Shown piece by piece: positions 58,385 to 64,000 of a DNA stretch of 64,000 bases. Numbering within the stretch: position 1 is the first letter of the stretch; each line of letters begins with the position of its first letter. The notes under the pieces are model-generated. The model made no database searches. It saw only the letters and a program-made list of their open reading frames with translations, and was not told the origin of the DNA. A program made the position numbers and the translations under genes. Source of the stretch: an uncultured Rhodospirillales bacterium (GTDB lineage: Bacteria; Pseudomonadota; Alphaproteobacteria; Azospirillales; Azospirillaceae); contig CAIYNU010000022.1 of assembly GCA_903927615.1 (NCBI GenBank), positions 234,055-298,054 on the forward strand, written 5' to 3'.

Positions 58385-58677
58385 CGTAATCCCCTCGTTT
58401 GGGCATCGATACCGATCATGCCTCAGTCCGCGTCGCAATATGCGGCGAACCGTAACGAAAAAAAACCGGGAGGTTTGCCCCCGTTGACCGTAGCTCCCCT
58501 TTGCGCCTTTGATCGGCCCCGTACAAACACGGACAGCGCCCCCTTGTCGCAGACGCCCGCAGTCTGCCCGGAAGCCAACCGGCGCAACGATAGTAGATTA
58601 ATGCAGCGCCTGGCCTGCCGCCAGATGAATGATAGGCCAACCACCACCACCTGACGAAAGGAGAAGGCGCGGCGCCC

Positions 58678-59526
58678 TCACACCGCCGCCCTCTTCGCGC
58701 TGCTGTTCGCCGCCGCCCCCGTCATCACATAGAGTCCGCGCTGGCTCTCCAACGGTTTGAACCGCTCGGTAATGCCCAGCACAGTCTCAGCACCACCCAA
58801 GTAAAGCAATCCATCGGCCGGCATGATTCTGGCGATTTGCTCCAACACCCGGGTTTTGGTCGGCTGGTCAAAATAAATCAGTACATTGCGACAGAACACC
58901 ACGTCAAATTGCCCCAGCGGCATCAAATCGCCGAGCAGATTGAATTCGCGGAACGTCGCCATCTGTCGAATCTGCGGGCTGATCTGCCACTTGTCGCCGT
59001 TCTGTTTAAAGTGCTTGACCAACATTTGTATCGGCAAACCGCGTTGGACCTCGAACTGGGTGTAGATGCCGGACTTTGCCCGTTCCACCATTTCCGCCGA
59101 AATGTCCGTCCCAATGATCTCGATCCGCCAGCCGGCAATTTTTGCAGCGTCCTCCTGAAGCAACATGGCCAGAGAGTAAGCCTCCTGCCCACTGGAGCAC
59201 GCCGCCGACCAGATACGAATCTGCCGACGTGCAGAGCGCGTCTCCAACAATTGGGGCAACACCACATTTCGGAATAAATCGAATGGCTTTTGGTCGCGAA
59301 AAAACGACGACTCGTTGGTGGTCATCGCCTCGGTGATATCCCGCAGCAGTGCCTCTTCCTTACGCGACCGCACCGTCACAGCCAATTCGTCCAGCCCCTT
59401 CATGTTCCATTTGCGGGCCACCGGCATCAGGCGTGATTCCAGAAGATACGCCTTGTCCTTGGTCAGGACCAAGCCCGAACGCTGCTTCAGCAGGTTGGAG
59501 AACATGTCGAAGTCTTCGACCTTCAT
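58678..59526 (-). CDS. cheR: Chemoreceptor methyltransferase CheR
   Basis: SAM-dependent methyltransferase that methylates glutamates of chemoreceptors. The N-terminal helical domain (MKVEDFDMFSNLLKQRSG) is followed by TTNESSFFRDQKPFDLFRN and the SAM site RIWSAACSSGQEAYSLAM; DVVFCRNVLIYFDQPTK is the C-terminal signature. 282 aa. The ATG at 59526 overlaps the cheB stop as ATGA; the much longer in-frame extension lies within cheB. Last gene of the che operon. Confidence 0.95.
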   Translation of the reverse strand: MKVEDFDMFSNLLKQRSGLVLTKDKAYLLESRLMPVARKWNMKGLDELAVTVRSRKEEALLRDITEAMTTNESSFFRDQKPFDLFRNVVLPQLLETRSARRQIRIWSAACSSGQEAYSLAMLLQEDAAKIAGWRIEIIGTDISAEMVERAKSGIYTQFEVQRGLPIQMLVKHFKQNGDKWQISPQIRQMATFREFNLLGDLMPLGQFDVVFCRNVLIYFDQPTKTRVLEQIARIMPADGLLYLGGAETVLGITERFKPLESQRGLYVMTGAAANSSAKRAAV

Positions 59527-60704
59527 GCCGCGGTCCTCAGTGCAAACTTGCGAATGTAGGGTCCAATCTCCTTGAGCGGCAGAATGGCGCTGCACAGCCC
59601 CGCCTGCGCCACCGCACCGGGCATACCCCAAACCACACTGCTCGCTTCGTCCTGTCCGATCACTACCCCGCCAGCCGCCGTCACCTCCTGGCACCCCCTA
59701 AGACCGTCCTGGCCCATCCCGGTCAGGATCGTGGCCAGCACTTTGCGCCCGTAAGCCCGAACAATGCTGCGCAACATCGGATCGACAGCTGGCCGGCAGA
59801 AGTTCTCGGGAGCGTCCTTGCTGAGGGTCAGCGTTAAGCCTGCACCGCGACTGACCACCAGCATGTGATAATCACCAGGCGCAACGTAGGCCCGCCCTTC
59901 TACGATCGGTTCGCCATCCTTAGCCTCGGCACACACAATACCGCATTGCCGTGAGATATGCTCCGCCAAAATAGTCGTAAAAGTCGCCGGCATGTGCTGG
60001 GTGATCAAAATCGGCTGATTAACGCCACCCTTGAGATGCGACAGCACCTCGAACAAGGCCTGTGGCCCACCGGTTGAGCTACCAATGGCGATCACGTCCG
60101 GGCGAGCGGTGAAGGTTGCCGGCCGCAGACTCGGCGCCGCACTCGGTTCAGCCCGCGGTCGAGGCGCACCACCAACCGGGGGAAGCGCCGCCGTCCGCAC
60201 ATCGGTCCGGGTCCGTGATCCGGCTCGCCGCGCATTAGCCCCCAAGGCCTTGACCTTAGCGACCAATTCATTTTTAAAGACGTCGGCCCCACTGATCTCT
60301 CGAGTCGTGGTCGGCTTCGGTATGTAGTCAGCGGCCCCAGCCTGGAGCGCCCGCAAACTGATATCGGCGTTACGGAGAGTGAGGGTCGAAGCCATGATGA
60401 TCTTGACCGACGGGCTCACCGCCAGCAGCTTGGGAATGGCGGTCAGGCCATCCATCACCGGCATTTCGACATCAAGCACAATGACATCAATGGCGTTACG
60501 CTGGAGTGCGTTGATCGCCATCTGGCCATCGCCCACCGACGCCACCACACGGATTTCCTGGTCGCCCTCCAGGGCTCGGGTCAGTAGACCCCGAATAACG
60601 GCAGAGTCGTCAACCACCATCACCCGAAAGGGGTCTTGGTTGGATGCGCCTGACGCACCCTCCGCCTTGATCGGGGGTCGGCCCCTGTTGAAAAGTTCAC
60701 TCAT
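59523..60704 (-). CDS. cheB: Chemoreceptor methylesterase CheB
   Basis: Receiver-controlled methylesterase/deamidase that resets receptors. The N-terminal receiver domain (residues 26-145) has phosphoacceptor Asp78 in VIVLDVEMPVMDG. A linker rich in Ala, Arg and Pro follows, then the catalytic domain with Ser in AIGSSTGGPQAL, His in TQHMPATFT, and Asp in GMGQDGLRGC. The length is 393 aa. The gene begins 18 nt after cheY. The ribosome site (AAGGA) abuts the ATG closely, so coupling to cheY is likely. Confidence 0.96.
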   Translation of the reverse strand: MSELFNRGRPPIKAEGASGASNQDPFRVMVVDDSAVIRGLLTRALEGDQEIRVVASVGDGQMAINALQRNAIDVIVLDVEMPVMDGLTAIPKLLAVSPSVKIIMASTLTLRNADISLRALQAGAADYIPKPTTTREISGADVFKNELVAKVKALGANARRAGSRTRTDVRTAALPPVGGAPRPRAEPSAAPSLRPATFTARPDVIAIGSSTGGPQALFEVLSHLKGGVNQPILITQHMPATFTTILAEHISRQCGIVCAEAKDGEPIVEGRAYVAPGDYHMLVVSRGAGLTLTLSKDAPENFCRPAVDPMLRSIVRAYGRKVLATILTGMGQDGLRGCQEVTAAGGVVIGQDEASSVVWGMPGAVAQAGLCSAILPLKEIGPYIRKFALRTAA

Positions 60705-60721
60705 TCCTTGCGCTCAAGCCC

Positions 60722-61087
60722 TCACAGTAAGCCAACTTGAGCGAATTTCGTCTGAATGATATCGCTGTCGAACGGCTTCATGATGTATTCATTGGCACCA
60801 GCACTCAGGGCCTCCTGAATATGGGCCAGATCATTTTCAGTGGTGCAGAACACAACTTTTGGCTCCTGACCACCGGTCATTTTACGCAAGCGACGCAGGA
60901 ACTCGATGCCGTTCATCACCGGCATGTTCCAATCAAGCAGTATGGCGTCGGGCATCCTGACCGCACATAACTCCATGGCCTGTTTGCCGTCCTCTGCCTC
61001 GCTACACGTAAAGTGCAGTTCTTCGAGTATCTTCCGCGCAACTTTGCGGACAACACGGCTATCGTCAACAACCAGACAGGATTTCAT
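60722..61087 (-). CDS. cheY: Chemotaxis response regulator CheY
   Basis: Single-domain receiver, 121 aa, that signals to the flagellar motor or acts as a phosphate sink. Acid pocket VVDDSRVVR (Asp8, Asp9), phosphoacceptor Asp52 in LLDWNMPVMNG, Thr in VFCTTEND, and Lys in YIMKPFD. GAGG lies 8 nt before the ATG. Confidence 0.95.
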   Translation of the reverse strand: MKSCLVVDDSRVVRKVARKILEELHFTCSEAEDGKQAMELCAVRMPDAILLDWNMPVMNGIEFLRRLRKMTGGQEPKVVFCTTENDLAHIQEALSAGANEYIMKPFDSDIIQTKFAQVGLL

Positions 61088-61132
61088 CGGGCAAGCCTCG
61101 GCCGGGGCATCGTGGGCAAGGGCCGAGCGGCC

Positions 61133-61627
61133 CTACGCCGCCTCCATGTTGGCAAAATTCAACAGGCGCGACACGTCCAACACAACCATCAACTGATTAT
61201 TAAGCCGATAGATGCCGGTTGACACTTCGCGCCAGCGAATATCTAGGGTCGCTGGGTTGCGCTCAAAATCCTCGGACGACAAGCTCAACACTTCGCCGAC
61301 GCTGTCGACAATGAGGCTGTAAAGCTCACCCCGCAGGTCAACGACAATGCTCATCTTCGGTTTGTCCTTCGGCCGCGCAGGCAACCCCAGGCGCAGACGC
61401 ACGTCGATGGCGGTTACGATCCGGCCACGCAAATTAAGGGATCCCGCCACTTCCGGCGGTGCCAACGGAATCCTGGTGATCCGCTGATGCCCCAGCACAT
61501 CCTGAACCTGGAGCACGGGAATGCCGAACATCTGGTCGGCAATCGTCATGGTCACAAAGTCCTGGCTACCACTAACGATAGTCTCTTCGGTCTTGCCCCG
61601 CTTGGCGGGCAATTTTGCATTACTCAT
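61133..61627 (-). CDS. cheW: Chemotaxis coupling protein CheW
   Basis: Adaptor that links receptors to CheA, 164 aa. The SH3-like CheW fold shows FVTMTIADQMFGIPVLQVQD, LAPPEVAGSLNLRGRIVTAI and DVRLRLGLP. The ATG at 61627 overlaps the cheA stop as ATGA, so the two are co-translated. Confidence 0.95.
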   Translation of the reverse strand: MSNAKLPAKRGKTEETIVSGSQDFVTMTIADQMFGIPVLQVQDVLGHQRITRIPLAPPEVAGSLNLRGRIVTAIDVRLRLGLPARPKDKPKMSIVVDLRGELYSLIVDSVGEVLSLSSEDFERNPATLDIRWREVSTGIYRLNNQLMVVLDVSRLLNFANMEAA

Positions 61628-64000
61628 GCGGCACCCCTATGCTCGGAAAGGGTCTGCGCAAGGGTGTAGAGAAGCGCATCCCGATCGAACTTGGCTACAT
61701 AATCGTCGAACCCGGCCTGTCGGCCCCGATCAAGGTCCCGGGCCGAAGCATGGCTGGACAGCGCCACCAACGGCGTATCCTGCCAACGGCTTCCGTTTCT
61801 GACGGCCTGGGCGAATTCCAGACCACTCATCCCCGGCATTTCAATGTCGCTGACGATGACATCGAACGACTCGCCAGCCTCACAGAGGTTCAGAGCTTCG
61901 TTGGCACTTTCCACCGTCGTCACCGAGTAGCCGGCAACGCTGAGCAACGGCGTCAACAGGTTGCGGAAGAACGGGCTGTCATCCACCAACAGAACCCGAT
62001 GCGCCCGTTCCTCTTCAAAGCTCTCGCTACTGCTGGAGCCGAACCAGTCCTTGTAGGCCCGCGTCAGGTAGTGACCGGCGTCCAGAACGTCAGTGGCCTT
62101 GCCCGCAATAATGGCACTACCCATGTAGCCGGGTCGATCCGCCGCCAATTGTACCACCAGCTTTTCTTCGACGATGTCGAGGATTTCATCGACGATCAAC
62201 CCCATGGAGCGATCACCGTCGGCAAACACCAACACCGGCTGGCGACCTTCATTATGGCGTTCAAAGGCGGGATCGATTGGCACCAACGGCATCAACTTGC
62301 CACGGTATTGCACCACCGGCTGGCCATTCGACAGTTCGATGGACGCCATGTCCACGTCTTCCAGGCGAGCCACCAGCGATAACGGGACCGCTTTGGGTGC
62401 GCCGCCACCAGCCATGAACAACAGCAGCGCCATGCGGTCGTCCTGGCGTGCGGTTTGCACCGCCGTGGTTTCACCCCGGCCACCCTCGGAGATGGTGATC
62501 TCGCCGCTGGCCGAAGCGATACCGTTCGGGTCCAGAATCATGATCACGCTGCCGTCGCCGAGGATGGTGTTGCCCGAGAACATCTCAATGTGACGCAGAA
62601 TCGGCGCCACGGGCTTGACCACGATTTCCTCGGTATCGAACACCCGATCAACCATAATGCCAAAGGTGTATGTGCCGACCTGGGTCACGACAATGAAGGT
62701 CTCGTCATCGTTCGCCCCATCTTCCCGATCCAGACGAAGCAGCGACTGGAGGGAAACCAACGGCAGCAACCGATTGCGCAGCCGCAACACCGGCGTACCC
62801 TTGAGCCGCTCGATGGTGTGTTCGCTGTCCGACGCCGCCCGGACCAACTCGACCACGCTGATTTGTGGGATGGCGAAACGCTCGCCGGCGCATTCGACAA
62901 TCAGCGCCGAAACGATGGCTAGGGTTAGTGGAATCTTGATGATGAAGGTCGACCCCTTACCCTTGGTCGACTTCATTTCAATCGTGCCACCAATCTTTTC
63001 GATGTTGGTCTTCACCACATCCATGCCGACACCGCGCCCGGAGACGCTGGTGACCCTGGCCGCCGTCGAAAAGCCCGGCTTCATGATAAATTGCTGGATC
63101 TGCTGATCCGACATGGTGGTGAGTTCGGCCTCGGTGGCAAGACCGTTCTGCACCGCCTTTTGCTTGATCTTTTCGATGTCGAGGCCGCGACCATCATCGG
63201 AAATTTCGATGATGATATGTCCACCCTCGTGATAGGCGTTCAGCGTAACTCGGCCGGTTTCGCTCTTTCCGCTGCGCTGCCGATCGGCCCCCGTTTCCAG
63301 ACCGTGATCGGCCGAGTTGCGGACCATATGGGTCAGCGGATCCTTGATCAGTTCCAGCACCTGCCGATCCAGTTCGGTATCGGCGCCCAGCATCTGAAGA
63401 TCGATCTTTTTTCCCAATTCATGCGCCAGATCACGCACCAGACGGGGCAACTTGGCCCAGGCATTGCCGATCGGCTGCATCCGGGTCTTCATCACGCCTT
63501 CTTGAAGTTCGGACGTGACGTGATTCAACCGTTGAAGCGGCGCTGCGAATTCGCTGTCTTTTTGGCTGCGCAGGATTTGTAGTAACTGGTTCCGGGTCAG
63601 CACCAACTCGCTGACCATGGTCATCAGATTTTCCAGCAAGTCGACGTTGACCCGGATGGTCTGAGCCGCCACTGCGGATTCCTTGGTCGCGGCGTCGCGC
63701 ACATCGCCGCCATCACCGGGCGGCGGAGCCTCGGGTTCATGAACCGCCACTTCGCGCTTGGGCGCGGCCTTACCTTTCGCAGCCGAAACCGGAGTTGGGG
63801 TTGGAGCCGGCGCCTTCACCGGCGCCGCGGAAGGCGGTTCGGGTTCCGGAGCGGCAACGACCTTCGGCGGTGGCGGGGGCGGGGGCGGCGGAGGAGGAGG
63901 CGGCGGAGGCGCCTGCCGGGGCGGCGCGGCCGGCGCCACCGGTGGCGGAGGCGGAGGCGGAGGCGGCGCCGGCGGCTGCGGCGCACCGGTTGCAGAGTCC
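61624..64000 (-). CDS. cheA: Hybrid chemotaxis kinase CheA with receiver domain (partial at window edge)
   Basis: Central kinase of the chemotaxis pathway. The reading frame stays open to base 64000, so the N-terminus with the P1 phosphotransfer domain lies outside the window. Visible part: a Pro-rich linker (about 63780-63990) with long runs of Pro, P3 dimerisation helices (VNVDLLENLMTMVSELVLTR), P4 kinase (DPLTHMVRNSADHGLE, ISDDGRGLD, GRGVGMDVVK), the first CheW-like P5 domain (LTLAIVSALIVECAGERFAI), a second CheW-like domain (SLVARLEDVDMASIELSNG), and a C-terminal receiver domain with LLVDDSPFFRN and the Asp in VSDIEMPGMSG. Start codon not visible; the GTG at 63939 is internal. First of the cheA-W-Y-B-R genes seen here. 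Confidence 0.95.
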   Translation of the reverse strand, partial: DSATGAPQPPAPPPPPPPPPVAPAAPPRQAPPPPPPPPPPPPPPPKVVAAPEPEPPSAAPVKAPAPTPTPVSAAKGKAAPKREVAVHEPEAPPPGDGGDVRDAATKESAVAAQTIRVNVDLLENLMTMVSELVLTRNQLLQILRSQKDSEFAAPLQRLNHVTSELQEGVMKTRMQPIGNAWAKLPRLVRDLAHELGKKIDLQMLGADTELDRQVLELIKDPLTHMVRNSADHGLETGADRQRSGKSETGRVTLNAYHEGGHIIIEISDDGRGLDIEKIKQKAVQNGLATEAELTTMSDQQIQQFIMKPGFSTAARVTSVSGRGVGMDVVKTNIEKIGGTIEMKSTKGKGSTFIIKIPLTLAIVSALIVECAGERFAIPQISVVELVRAASDSEHTIERLKGTPVLRLRNRLLPLVSLQSLLRLDREDGANDDETFIVVTQVGTYTFGIMVDRVFDTEEIVVKPVAPILRHIEMFSGNTILGDGSVIMILDPNGIASASGEITISEGGRGETTAVQTARQDDRMALLLFMAGGGAPKAVPLSLVARLEDVDMASIELSNGQPVVQYRGKLMPLVPIDPAFERHNEGRQPVLVFADGDRSMGLIVDEILDIVEEKLVVQLAADRPGYMGSAIIAGKATDVLDAGHYLTRAYKDWFGSSSSESFEEERAHRVLLVDDSPFFRNLLTPLLSVAGYSVTTVESANEALNLCEAGESFDVIVSDIEMPGMSGLEFAQAVRNGSRWQDTPLVALSSHASARDLDRGRQAGFDDYVAKFDRDALLYTLAQTLSEHRGAA

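Overview
The window looks like a chromosomal segment of a high-G+C, motile alphaproteobacterium, most likely a Rhodospirillales-type organism. The evidence is the complete division and cell wall (dcw) cluster in its usual order, a cheA-cheW-cheY-cheB-cheR operon like the Che1 operon of Azospirillum and Rhodospirillum, a PhaB-type acetoacetyl-CoA reductase, an NnrS protein, and many ATGA/GTGA translational overlaps. I cannot assign a species from the sequence alone.

Layout. (1) About 0.1-19.9 kb, minus strand: mraZ-rsmH-ftsL-ftsI-murE-murF-mraY-murD-ftsW-murG-murC-murB-ddl-ftsQ-ftsA-ftsZ, read right to left. It ends in a clear intrinsic terminator. It starts at a promoter overlapped by a ladder of MraZ-type boxes. 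A second promoter candidate lies in the unusually wide ftsQ-ftsA gap. (2) 20.3-20.7 kb: the RNase P RNA gene. (3) 20.8-24.9 kb: accessory genes. A CRP/FNR-type palindrome precedes a ferritin-like gene and nnrS. They are followed by small unknown genes, including a DUF1289 gene that seems to use a CTG start. (4) 25.1-29.0 kb: a MASE4-type hybrid kinase, an acetyltransferase and a SHOCT-like protein. (5) 29.5-32.7 kb: a glycosyltransferase / PIG-L deacetylase pair facing an HpnL-like membrane protein, with overlapping 3' ends. (6) tRNA-Arg(ACG), a gamma-glutamyltransferase-family enzyme with a Ser where the nucleophilic Thr is expected, and propionyl-CoA synthetase. (7) 37.5-42.4 kb: a chemoreceptor, PhaB and a sensor kinase with an ethylene-receptor-type membrane domain. 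(8) 42.4-47.1 kb: a nitrate/sulfonate-type ABC transporter without a binding protein, and an ornithine-decarboxylase-like enzyme. (9) 47.6-52.3 kb: a complete branched-chain-amino-acid-type ABC transporter. (10) 52.9-58.4 kb: carB, greA, nfeD and an SPFH protein. (11) 58.7-64.0 kb: a chemotaxis operon. Its cheA runs off the right edge.

How the parts work together. The dcw block supplies the precursor pathway (MurC-F, Ddl, MraY, MurG, MurB) and the divisome (FtsW, FtsI, FtsL, FtsQ, FtsA, FtsZ). The chemotaxis operon and the separate Cache-domain receptor form one sensory pathway. PrpE and PhaB point to acyl-CoA and polyhydroxyalkanoate metabolism, though they are not adjacent. The most unusual items are the ethylene-receptor-like kinase, the GT4/PIG-L/HpnL locus and the NNR-box-linked ferritin-like/NnrS pair. 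I saw no CRISPR array, insertion sequence or prophage.
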